Assembly (NCBI GenBank): GCA_947623455.1
Contig: OX392538.1
Location: forward strand, 22,939,001 to 23,003,000
Reading direction: 5' to 3'
DNA length: 64,000 nucleotides
DNA from: Mimachlamys varia
Taxonomy: Eukaryota > Mollusca > Bivalvia > Pectinida > Pectinidae
In this document: piece after piece, positions 34,265 through 45,500 of the stretch
Numbering within the stretch: the stretch's first letter is position 1
Layout: the number at the start of each line of letters is the position of its first letter
The notes under the pieces: model-generated
What the model saw: only the letters and a program-made list of their open reading frames with translations
The model's database searches: none
Told to the model about the DNA's origin: nothing
Made by a program: the position numbers and the translations under genes

Positions 34265-35679
34265 GTATCTTGATTGTTTGAACGACTATCGCAGCCACCT
34301 TCCCATTCCCTGTCGCGATTTCTGAACCGATTATCAGGGCGGTCCTCCCACTCGCGTACAAGAACTCCCTCCGGCCAGAAGTATGGGTCGGTTGCCGCTG
34401 CGAAACTTTCTTCAGAAACATTAATGCGTGCCGTGTAAGTAGGATAGTCTGTGTCCCAGAGTTTAATGATGCGCATCATAGTTACTTTTACTCCTCTGTC
34501 CGCTGCGTACGTCTTTACAGACCACACCACTTCTTCTTCAGGTGCATCCGCAGTAATGCGCGACATAAGGAGTCTTTTACTTCTGGGTCTTCGACGAACG
34601 CCACGGAACTCATATGCAGATGTCTGACTCTGCTCACAATGCTGTTGAGTATTCTCTCGATGAACAAAAACATTTGACTTAATGCGCTCATCACGGTTAA
34701 CCTTAGAATCAACATCTCGAGATAGACGATTGGTTTGTATATTTTTTATCGGTTCGTCGCGATCGGGTACAGTGACATGTAACGGTTCTACTGTTGACTC
34801 GACTAATCTACCAGTAGGAACGTCGGTACGCGTGGTAGAGTTGGAATCGGCAGACACGTTAGTACGCTTTTTACTCGCAGCAGCATCTGCATAGGTACTT
34901 TTTGTATTATGTTCTATATTCTGGTCCAGAGTGTTTTGTACAAATGCCACTCTTTGTTCTAGAGCATTTATCGTTTTGTCTTTCATTTTAACCGTTTCAC
35001 GAAGCCCGCGTATTTCATCGCGAAGTTCGCGTATCAAATGTCGATTAGCAGTGTCTATTGCGTTTAACTGTTCCATAATCTCTCCTCTCATTCCAACGAT
35101 TAATACAGCTAGATCAGCAAAGTTCTGTATCCCGTTATCGGTTGAAATCATACTCTCTCCCGTAGTAACGTTTGATATATTGTCATTCACATTTCGCAAG
35201 CCAGGGGAAGATGCTTCTACGCCCTCATCAGAGACACTCATATTAAGCCCAGACTCATTAGCTTCGCATATTGAACGATGTCTGTCTTTATACGTCAATA
35301 TATTGCGGACTTCTCCTACATCAACACTTCCATCTACGTAGTGAAACAGCGTATAAATATCTTCAACATATTTTTCAACTGCCGTCGAATTACCAGCATT
35401 TGTTCTTTTCACAAGAGTGCCTAATGGTGTTTCGGGTTTCCTTGCCAAGGCAGTGTCGTATAAAGATTGTCTAACATATGAAAGACTATCAGAGTTACTT
35501 TTATATATCGATCGTACTTTTTCCTTAAATTTTTGTTTGTCGCGTCCTCCGGCTATTTCTGTCAACAGAGTGTACACACTTTTATCTATCTGAGTTGAAG
35601 TCATACTTGTATCGTCTATCTCTTCATTGAATTCCACTGATTTTTGCGGCAGTTCCTTATTTTTCACCATAGTAAACAT
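34258..35679 (-). CDS. retrotransposon ORF1: nucleic-acid-binding protein
   Basis: A 473-residue protein, expected to coat element RNA and form the RNP. I see a charged N-terminal segment (~30-140), a predicted coiled coil at ~180-255 (IMEQLNAIDT, LIRELRDEIRGLRETVKMKD) and a basic, S/T-rich linker. A C-terminal domain (~365-450) reads LLMSRITADAPEEEVVW through DPYFWPEGVLVREW. The WPEGVLVR-type ending is one I recognise from ORF1 proteins of CR1/Jockey-like elements in invertebrates. No CCHC zinc knuckle is present, unlike many ORF1s. It ends in TGA at 34258-34260, overlapping the ORF2 start region, so ORF2 is probably made by reinitiation. A second in-frame ATG at codon 4 is an alternative start. 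Confidence 0.85.
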   Translation of the reverse strand: MFTMVKNKELPQKSVEFNEEIDDTSMTSTQIDKSVYTLLTEIAGGRDKQKFKEKVRSIYKSNSDSLSYVRQSLYDTALARKPETPLGTLVKRTNAGNSTAVEKYVEDIYTLFHYVDGSVDVGEVRNILTYKDRHRSICEANESGLNMSVSDEGVEASSPGLRNVNDNISNVTTGESMISTDNGIQNFADLAVLIVGMRGEIMEQLNAIDTANRHLIRELRDEIRGLRETVKMKDKTINALEQRVAFVQNTLDQNIEHNTKSTYADAAASKKRTNVSADSNSTTRTDVPTGRLVESTVEPLHVTVPDRDEPIKNIQTNRLSRDVDSKVNRDERIKSNVFVHRENTQQHCEQSQTSAYEFRGVRRRPRSKRLLMSRITADAPEEEVVWSVKTYAADRGVKVTMMRIIKLWDTDYPTYTARINVSEESFAAATDPYFWPEGVLVREWEDRPDNRFRNRDREWEGGCDSRSNNQDTW

Positions 35680-36056
35680 GTAAAAAAAAACACTGTTGTT
35701 ATCAATAGTCTATATGTACACGTGTGCGTTCATATCAATCGGTTACCTATACACCGATAGCGAGAACTCAGCTCACGTGTGTATGCCAGGTATTAACGCC
35801 TCATTACCGCTTCATTGGTCACTATATGTCTATATCACACAATCGAGCGATATCTTTTCACTCAAAGTTCTTCTATTTTATACACAAAATTATCAATTTG
35901 AGCACAAGATACACTTGTTGATCAAGTTAAGGTCTTCCATGAAAAATCAGTACGATGTCCGACATCGTAAAATCGAGTAAATACCTATTACCTGAGGACA
36001 GCGGTACAATCGTGTCCGTTCACCTTCAGGTCCCAGTACAAACACTCTTGTACATG
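35680..36056 (-). promoter_or_regulatory. retrotransposon 5' UTR / internal promoter region
   Basis: About 377 bp of non-satellite sequence between the ORF1 start and the resumption of the array (GGTTGTGTGTTAATG at 36056). In non-LTR elements this segment normally carries the internal promoter. No TATA box or initiator motif can be assigned with confidence. Confidence 0.5.
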
Positions 36057-36240
36057 GTTGTGTGTTAATGTTGTGGTGTATTGTGTGGTTGAGTGTTGAC
36101 GCTGTGGTACATTTTGTACGTATGTATTGAAGCTGTGGTATATTGTGGCATGGAGTGTTGACGCTGTGGTACATTTTGTACGTGTGTATTGAAGCTGTGG
36201 TATGTTTTGTCGTTGTGAGTTGACGCTGTGGTATATTGTG

Positions 36241-38542
36241 TCGCTGAGTGTTGACGATATGGTATATTTTGTACTTGTGTATTGACGCTGTGGTTTACTG
36301 TGTCGTTGAGTGTTGACGCTGTGGTATATTGTGTCGTTGTGTGTTGACGCTGTGGTATATTGTGTCGCTGAGTGTTGACAGTGTTGACAGTGTTGACGCT
36401 GTGTGTTGACGCTGTGGTATATTGTGTCGTTGTGAGTTGACGCTTTGGTATATTGTGTTGTTGTGTGTTGACGCTGTGGTATATTGTTGTGCTGTGTGTT
36501 GACAGTGTTGACGCTGTGTGTTGACGCTGTGAAATGTTGTGTCGTTGTGTGTTGACAGTGTTGACGCTGTGTAATGACGCTGTGGTATATTGTGTCGTTG
36601 TGAGTTGACGCTGTGGTATATTGTGTCGTTGTGTATTGACGTTGTGGTTTACTGTGTCGTTGAGTGTTGACGCTGTGGTACATTTTGTACTTTTGTATTG
36701 AAGCTGTGGTATATTGTGGCATGGAGTGTTGACGCTGTGGTATATTGTGTCGTTGTGTGTTGACGCTGTGGTATATTGTGTAGTTATGTGTTGACGCTGT
36801 GGTATATTGTGTCGTTGTGTGTTGACGCTGTGGTATATTGTGTAGTTGTGTGTTGGCGCTGTGGTATATTGTGTAGTTGTGTGTTGACGCTGTGGTATAT
36901 TGTTGTGTTGTGAGTTGACGCTGTGGTATATTGTGTCGTTGTGTGTTGACGCTGTGGTATATTGTTGTGCTGTGTGTTGACAGTGTTGACGCCGTGTGTT
37001 GACGCTGTGAAAAGTTGTGTCGTTGTGTGTTGGCGCTGTGGTATATTGTGTCGTTGTGTGTTGGCGCTGTGGTATTTTGTGTCGTTGTGTGTTGACGCTG
37101 TGGTATATTGTGTAGTTGTGTGTTGACGCTGTGGTATACTGTATCGTTGTGTGTTGGCGCTGTGGTATACTGTGTAGTTGTGTGTTGGCGCTGTGGTATA
37201 TTGTGTAGTTGTGTGTTGGCGCTGTGGTATATTGTGTAGTTGTGTGTTGACGCTGTGGTATACTGTGTAGTTGTGTGTTGGCGCTGTGGTATATTGTGTA
37301 GTTGTGTGTTGACGCTGTGGTATACTGTGTAGTTGTGTGTTGGCGCTGTGGTATATTGTGTCGTTGTGTGTTGACGCTGTGGTATATTGTGTCGCTGAGT
37401 GTTGACGATATGGTATATTTTGTACTTGTGTATTGACGCTGTGGTTTACTGTGTCGTTGAGTGTTGACGCTGTGGTATATTGTGTCGTTGTGTGTTGACG
37501 CTGTGGTATATTGTGTCGCTGAGTGTTGACAGTGTTGACAGTGTTGACGCTGTGTGTTGACGCTGTGGTATATTGTGTCGTTGTGAGTTGACGCTTTGGT
37601 ATATTGTGTCGTTGTGTGTTGACGCTGTGGTATATTGTTGTGCTGTGTGTTGACAGTGTTGACGCTGTGTGTTGACGCTGTGAAATGTTGTGTCGTTGTG
37701 TGTTGACAGTGTTGACGCTGTGTAATGACGCTGTGGTATATTGTGTCGTTGTGAGTTGACGCTGTGGTATATTGTGTCGTTGTGTATTGACGTTGTGGTT
37801 TACTGTGTCGTTGAGTGTTGACGCTGTGGTACATTTTGTACTTTTGTATTGAAGCTGTGGTATATTGTGGCATGGAGTGTTGACGCTGTGGTATATTGTG
37901 TCGTTGTGTGTTGACGCTGTGGTATATTGTGTAGTTATGTGTTGACGCTGTGGTATATTGTGTCGTTGTGTGTTGACGCTGTGGTATATTGTGTAGTTGT
38001 GTGTTGGCGCTGTGGTATATTGTGTAGTTGTGTGTTGACGCTGTGGTATATTGTTGTGTTGTGAGTTGACGCTGTGGTATATTGTGTCGTTGTGTGTTGA
38101 CGCTGTGGTATATTGTTGTGCTGTGTGTTGACAGTGTTGACGCCGTGTGTTGACGCTGTGAAAAGTTGTGTCGTTGTGTGTTGGCGCTGTGGTATATTGT
38201 GTCGTTGTGTGTTGGCGCTGTGGTATATTGTGTCGTTGTGTGTTGACGCTGTGGTATATTGTGTAGTTGTGTGTTGACGCTGTGGTATACTGTATCGTTG
38301 TGTGTTGGCGCTGTGGTATACTGTGTAGTTGTGTGTTGGCGCTGTGGTATATTGTGTAGTTGTGTGTTGGCGCTGTGGTATATTGTGTAGTTGTGTGTTG
38401 GCGCTGTGGTATATTGTGTAGTTGTGTGTTGACGCTGTGGTATACTGTGTAGTTGTGTGTTGGCGCTGTGGTATATTGTGTAGTTGTGTGTTGACGCTGT
38501 GGTATATTGTGTCGTTGTGTGTTGGCGCTGTGGTATATTTTG
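36241..38542 (+). repeat. 1151-bp tandem duplication within the satellite
   Basis: The marker TCGCTGAGTGTTGACGATAT occurs at 36241 and 37392, each followed by the same series of variants including the TGTTGACAG run and CTGTGAAATGTTGTGTCGTT. The second copy runs into the spacer at 38597. Edges are approximate. Confidence 0.75.
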
Positions 38543-39560
38543 TCGTTGTGTGTTGACGCTGTGGTATATTGTGTAGTTGTGTGTTGACTTGGGTTTATCA
38601 GAATCCATAACTGCTGTGGATGTACTCATTAAAAATATTTAATCATCTATTATTGTCTCATTCGTTATCCTGATTAATATCTGGTACGCTGTGTTACATT
38701 GTGTATTTTTGTGTTGATGCTGTGTTATATTGTGTCGTTGAGTGTTAACGCTGTGGTATATTGTGTCGTTGAGAGTTGACGCTGTGGTATATTGTGTCGA
38801 TAAGAGATGACGCTGTGGTACATTGTGTCGTTGACAGATGGCGCTGTGGTATATTGTGTCGTTGTGTGTTGACGCTGTGATTTATTATGTCGTTGTGAGT
38901 TGACGCTGTGGTATATTTTGTCGTTGTGTTTTGACGCTGTGGTATATTGTGTCATTGAGTGTTGACGCTGTGGTACATTATGTCGTTGACAGTTGAAGCT
39001 GTGGTATATTGTGTCGTTGTGTGTTGACGCTGTGATTTATTATGTCGTTGTGTGTTGACGCTGTGGTATATTGTGTCGTTGTGTGTTGACGCTGTGGTAT
39101 ATGGTGTCGTTGTGTGTTGACGCCGTGGTATATTGTTATGTTGTGTGTTAACAATGTGGTATGTCGTTGTGTTGACGCTGTGATATATTGTGTCGTTGTG
39201 AGTTGACGCTGTGATATGTTGTGTCGTTGTGTTGACGCTGTGGTAAATTGTGTAGCTGTATGTTGACGCTGTGGTATATTGTGTAGTTGTGTGTTGATAG
39301 TGTGATATGTTGTGTGTTGACGCTGTGGTATGTTGTGTCGTTGTGTGTTGACGCTGTGGTATGTTGTGTCGTTGTGTGTTGACGCTGTGGTATATTGTGT
39401 AGCTGTATGTTGACTCTGTAGTATATTGTGTAGTTGTGAGTTGACGCTGTGGTATATTGTGTCGTTGTGAGTTGACGCTTTGGTATATTTTGTAATTGTG
39501 AGTTGACGCTGTGATATATTGTGTAGTTATATGTTGACGCTGTGGCATATTGTGTCATTG

Positions 39561-42500
39561 AGAGTTGACGCTGTGGTTGATGTTGTGTTGTGTCTTGACA
39601 GTGTGACATGGTGTATGTTGACGCTGTGATATGTTATGTCGTTGTGGGTTGACGCTATGATATATTGTGTCGTTGGGGATTGACGATGTGGTATATTGTG
39701 TCGTTCTGAGTTGACGCTGTGGTATATTGTGTAGTTGTTAGTTGACGCTGTGATATATTGTGTAGTTATATGTTGACGCTGTGGCATATCGTGTCATTGT
39801 GAGTTGACGCAGTGGTTGATGTTGTGTTGTGTCTTGACAGTGTGACATGGTGTATGTTGACGCTGTGATATGTTGTGTCGTTGTGAGTTGACGCTATGAT
39901 ATATTGTGTCGTTGGGGATTGACGATGTGGTATATTGAGTCGTTGTGTGTTGACGCTGTGGTATATTGTGTCGTTGTGTGTTGACGCTGTCGTATGTTGT
40001 GTCGCTGTGAGTTGACGCTGTGGTATGTTGTGTCGTTGTGTGTTGACGATGTGGTATGTTGTGTCGTTGTGTGTTGACGCTGTGGTATATTGTGTAGCTG
40101 TATGTTGACTCTGTGGTATATTGTATCGTTGTGAGTTGACGCTTTGGTATATTGCGTAGTTGTGAGTTGACGCTGTGATATATTGTGTAGTTATATGTTG
40201 ACGCTGTGGCATATTGTGTCATTGTGAGTTGACGCAGTGGCTGATGTTGTGTTGTGTCTTGACAGTGTGACATGGTGTATGTTGACGCTGTGATATGTTG
40301 TGTCGTTGTGAGTTGATGCTATGATATATTGTGTCGTTGGGGATTGACGATGTGGTATATTGAGTCGTTGTGTGTTGACGCTGTGGTATATTGTGTCGTT
40401 GTGTGTTGACGCTGTCGTATGTTGTGTCGCTGTGAGTTGACGCTGTGGTATATTGTGTCGTTGTGTGTTGACGCTCTGGTATATTGTGTCGTTGTGTGTT
40501 GACGCTGTGGTATATGGTGTAGTTGTGTGTTGACGCTGTGGTATATTGTGTAGTTTTGTGTTGACGCTGTGGTATATTGTGTCGTTGTGTGTTGACGCTG
40601 CGGTATATGGTGTCGTTGTGTGTTGACGCCGTGGTATATTGTTATGTTGTGTGTTAACAATGTGGTATGTCGTTGTGTTGACGCTGTGATATATTGTGTC
40701 GTTGTGAGTTGACGCTGTGATATGTTGTGTCGTTGTGTTGACGCTGTGGTAAATTGTGTAGCTGTATGTTGACGCTGTGTTATATTGTGTAGTTGTGTGT
40801 TGATAGAGTGATATGTTGTGTGTTGACGCTGTGGTATGTTGTGTCGTTGTGTGTTGACGCTGTGGTATGTTGTGTCGTTGTGTGTTGACGCTGTGGTATA
40901 TTGTGTAGTTGTGTGTTGACTCTGTGGTATATTGTGTCGTTGTGTGTTGACGCTGTGGTATATTGTGTAGCTGTATGTTGACGCTGTGGTATATTGTGTA
41001 GTTGTGAGTTGACGCTGTGGTATATTGTGTCGTTGTGAGTTGACGCTTTGGTATATTGTGTAGTTGTGAGTTGACGCTGTGATATATTGTGTAGTTATAT
41101 GTTGACGCTGTGGCATATTGTGTCATTGTGAGTTGACGCAGTGGTTGATGTTGTGTTGTGTCTTGACAGTGTGACATGGTGTATGTTGACGCTGTGATAT
41201 GTTGTGTCGTTGTGAGTTGACGCTATGATATATTGTGTCGTTGGGGATTGACGATGTGGTATATTGAGTCGTTGTGTGTTGACGCTGTGGTATATTGTGT
41301 CGTTGTGTGTTGACGCTGTGGTATAATGCGTCGCTGTGTGTTGACGCTGTGTTATATTGTGTAGTTGTGTGTTTACGCTGTGATATATTGTGTAGTCGTG
41401 TGTTGACGCTGTGGTATGTTGTGTCGTTGTGTGTTGACGCTGTGATTTATTGTGCTGTTGTGTGTTGACGTTGGGGTATATTGTGTAGTCGTGTGTTGAC
41501 GCTGTGGTGTATTGTATCGTTGTGTGTTGACGCTGTGGTATTTGTGCCGTTGTTTGTTGACGCTGTGATTTATTGTGTCGTTGTGTGTTGACGCTGTGGT
41601 ACATTGTATCGTTGAGAGTTGACGCTGTGGTATATTGTGTCGTTGTGAGTTGACGCTGTGATATATTGTATCGTTGTGTGGTGACGCTGTGGTATATTGT
41701 ATCGTTGTGTGTTGACGCTCTGGTATTTGTGCCGTTTTGTGTTGAAGCTGTGGTAAATGTACCGCTCTGTGTTGACGCTGTTATATTGTGTTGTTGTGTG
41801 TTGACGCTGTGGTATATTGAGTAGTTGTGTGTTGACGCTGTGGTATATTGTGTGTAGTCGTGTGTTGACGCTGTGGTATATTGTGTAGTCGTGTGTTGAC
41901 GCTGTGGTTTATTGTGTTGTTGTGTGTTGACGCTGTGGTATATTGTGTCGTTGTGTGTTGACGCTATGATATATTGTATCGTTGTGTGTTGACGCAGTGG
42001 TATATTGTGTTATTGTGTGTTGACGCTGTGGTGTATTGTGTGGTTGTGTGTTAATGCTGTGGTGTATTGTGTGGTTGTGTGTTAATGCTGTGGTGTATTG
42101 TGTGGTTGATTTTTGACGCTGTGGTACATTTTGTACGTGTGTATTGAAGCTGTGGTATATTGTGGCATGGAGTGTTGACGCTGTGGTACATTTTGTACGT
42201 GTGTATTGAAGCTGAGGTATGTTTTGTCGTTGTGAGTTGACGCTGTGGTATATTGTGTCGTTGTGTGTTGACGCTGTGGTATACTGTATCGTTGTGTGTT
42301 GACGCTGTGGTTTATTGTGCTGTTGTGTGTTGACGCTGATGTATATTGTGTAGTCGTGTGTTGACGCTGGGGTATATTGTGTAGTCGTGTGTTGACGCTG
42401 TGGTGTATTGTATCGTTGTGTGTTGACGCTGTGGTATTTGTGCCGTTGTGTGTTGACGTTGTGATATATTGTGTTGTTGTGTGTTGACACTGTGGTATAT

Positions 42501-45500
42501 TGTGTAGTTGTGTGTTGACGCTGTCGTATGTTGTGTCGTTGTGTGTTGACGCTGTGGTTTATTGTGTCGTTGTGTGTTGACGCTGTGGTATATTGTATCG
42601 TTGAGAGTTGACGCTGTGGTTACTTGTGTCGTTGTGAGTTGACGCTGTGATATATTGTATCGTTGTGTGTTGACGCTGTGGTAGATTGTGTAGTCGTGTG
42701 TTGACGCTGTGGTATATTGTGTCGTTGTGTGTTGACGCTGTGGTTTATTGTGTTGTTGTGTGTTGACGCTGTGGTATATTGTGTCGTTGTGTGTTGACGC
42801 TGTGATATATTGTATCGTTGTGTGTTGACGCTGTGGTATATTGTGTCATTGTGTGTTGACGCTGTGGTGTATTGTGTGGTTGTGTTTTAATGCTGTGGTG
42901 TATTGTGTGGTTGTGTGTTAATGTTGTGGTGTATTGTGTGGTTGAGTGTTGACGCTGTGGTACATTTTGTACGTGTGTATTGAAGCTGTGGTATATTGTG
43001 GCATGGAGTGTTGACGCTGTGGTACATTTTGTACGTGTGTATTGAAGCTGTGGTATGTTTTGTCGTTGTGAGTTGACGCTGTGGTATATTGTGTCGCTGA
43101 GTGTTGACGATATGGTATATTTTGTACTTGTGTATTGACGCTGTGGTTTACTGTGTCGTTGAGTGTTGACGCTGTGGTATATTGTGTCGTTGTGTGTTGA
43201 CGCTGTGGTATATTGTGTCGCTGAGTGTTGACAGTGTTGACAGTGTTGACGCTGTGTGTTGACGCTGTGGTATATTGTGTCGTTGTGAGTTGACGCTTTT
43301 GTATATTGTGTTGTTGTGTGTTGACGCTGTGGTATATTGTTGTGCTGTGTGTTGACAGTGTTGACGCTGTGTGTTGACGCTGTGAAATGTTGTGTCGTTG
43401 TGTGTTGACAGTGTTGACGCTGTGTAATGACGCTGTGGTATATTGTGTCGTTGTGAGTTGACGCTGTGGTATATTGTATCGATGTGTATTGACGTTGTGG
43501 TTTACTGTGTCGTTGAGTGTTGACGCTGTGGTACATTTTGTACTTTTGTATTGAAGCTGTGGTATATTGTGGCATGGAGTGTTGACGCTGTGGTATATTG
43601 TGTCGTTGTGTGTGGACGCTGTGGTATATTGTGTAGTTATGTGTTGACGCTGTGGTATATTGTGTCGTTGTGTGTTGACGCTGTGGTATATTGTGTAGTT
43701 GTGTGTTGGCGCTGTGGTATATTGTGTAGTTGTGTGTTGACGCTGTGGTATATTGTTGTGTTGTGAGTTGACGCTGTGGTATATTGTGTCGTTGTGTGTT
43801 GACGCTGTGGTATATTGTTGTGCTGTGTGTTGACAGTGTTGACGCCGTGTGTTGACGCTGTGAAAAGTTGTGTCGTTGTGTGTTGGCGCTGTGGTATATT
43901 GTGTCGTTGTGTGTTGGCGCTGTGGTATTTTGTGTCGTTGTGTGTTGACGCTGTGGTATATTGTGTAGTTGTGTGTTGACGCTGTGGTATACTGTATCGT
44001 TGTGTGTTGGCGCTGTGGTATACTGTGTAGTTGTGTGTTGGCGCTTTGGTATATTGTGTAGTTGTGTGTTGGCGCTGTGGTATATTGTGTAGTTGTGTGT
44101 TGACGCTGTGGTATACTGTGTAGTTGTGTGTTGGCGCTGTGGTATATTGTGTAGTTGTGTGTTGACGCTGTGGTATACTGTGTAGTTGTGTGTTGGCGCT
44201 GTGGTATATTGTGTCGTTGTGTGTTGACGCTGTGGTATATTGTGTCGCTGAGTGTTGACGATATGGTATATTTTGTACTTGTGTATTGACGCTGTGGTTT
44301 ACTGTGTCGTTGAGTGTTGACGCTGTGGTATATTGTGTCGTTGTGTGTTGACGCTGTGGTATATTGTGTCGCTGAGTGTTGACAGTGTTGACAGTGTTGA
44401 CGCTGTGTGTTGACGCTGTGGTATATTGTGTCGTTGTGAGTTGACGCTTTGGTATATTGTGTCGTTGTGTGTTGACGCTGTGGTATATTGTTGTGCTGTG
44501 TGTTGACAGTGTTGACGCTGTGTGTTGACGCTGTGAAATGTTGTGTCGTTGTGTGTTGACAGTGTTGACGCTGTGTAATGACGCTGTGGTATATTGTGTC
44601 GTTGTGAGTTGACGCTGTGGTACATTTTGTACTTTTGTATTGAAGCTGTGGTATATTGTGGCATGGAGTGTTGACGCTGTGGTATATTGTGTCGTTGTGT
44701 GTTGACGCTGTGGTATATTGTGTAGTTATGTGTTGACGCTGTGGTATATTGTGTCGTTGTGTGTTGACGCTGTGGTATATTGTGTAGTTGTGTGTTGGCG
44801 CTGTGGTATATTGTGTAGTTGTGTGTTGACGCTGTGGTATATTGTTGTGTTGTGAGTTGACGCTGTGGTATATTGTGTCGTTGTGTGTTGACGCTGTGGT
44901 ATATTGTTGTGCTGTGTGTTGACAGTGTTGACGCCGTGTGTTGACGCTGTGAAAAGTTGTGTCGTTGTGTGTTGGCGCTGTGGTATATTGTGTCGTTGTG
45001 TGTTGGCGCTGTGGTATATTGTGTCGTTGTGTGTTGACGCTGTGGTATATTGTGTAGTTGTGTGTTGACGCTGTGGTATACTGTATCGTTGTGTGTTGGC
45101 GCTGTGGTATACTGTGTAGTTGTGTGTTGGCGCTGTGGTATATTGTGTAGTTGTGTGTTGGCGCTGTGGTATATTGTGTAGTTGTGTGTTGGCGCTGTGG
45201 TATATTGTGTAGTTGTGTGTTGACGCTGTGGTATACTGTGTAGTTGAGTGTTGGCGCTGTGGTATATTGTGAAGTTGTGTGTTGACGCTGTGGTATATTG
45301 TGTAGTTGTGTGTTGACTTGGGTTTATCAGAATCCATAACTGCTGTGGATGTACTCATTAAAAATATTTAATAATCTATTATTGTCTCATTCGTTATCCT
45401 GATTAATATCTGGTACGCTGTGTTACATTGTGTATTTTTGTGTTGATGCTGTGTTATATTGTGTCGTTGAATGTTAACGCTGTGGTATATTGTGTCGTTG
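39561..45500 (+). repeat. 5940-bp higher-order unit, copy 1
   Basis: Matches 45501-51440 at a constant 5940-bp offset in every line I compared. The only difference noticed was G at 42183 versus T at 48123. Both copies end with the spacer followed by GAATGTTAACGC and GAGAGTTGACGCTGTGG, where the breakpoints lie. Confidence 0.88.

Larger units (their letters stand above)
30611..36056 (-). mobile_element. full-length APE-type non-LTR retrotransposon
   Basis: The element interrupts the satellite on the minus strand: 5' UTR about 35680-36056, ORF1 34258-35679, ORF2 30740-34264, 3' UTR about 30640-30739. The 3' end is a (TGTC)n microsatellite, (AGAC)7 on the plus strand at 30611-30638, rather than poly(A). 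An AATAAAGA motif lies just before it. Both ORFs are open, so the copy is young or potentially active. Domain order, the ORF1 C-terminal domain and the microsatellite tail suggest a CR1/L2/Jockey-group element; the exact clade is not determined. Paralogous satellite copies at 42.8 and 48.8 kb lack the insertion. Confidence 0.9.

Noticed and set aside
36065..38629. 854-codon minus-strand ORF and dozens of similar Q/T/H/N-rich ORFs across 20-57 kb
   Set aside because: They are translations of the 31-bp satellite, whose minus strand has no stop in any frame; all three frames give the same 31-residue repeat, so length is not evidence of coding.
43551..43766. Cysteine/valine-rich plus-strand ORFs (also 21459-21674 and 49491-49706)
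   Set aside because: They read the plus strand of the satellite between its periodic TGA codons; the 43.5- and 49.5-kb ORFs are identical because of the 5940-bp duplication.
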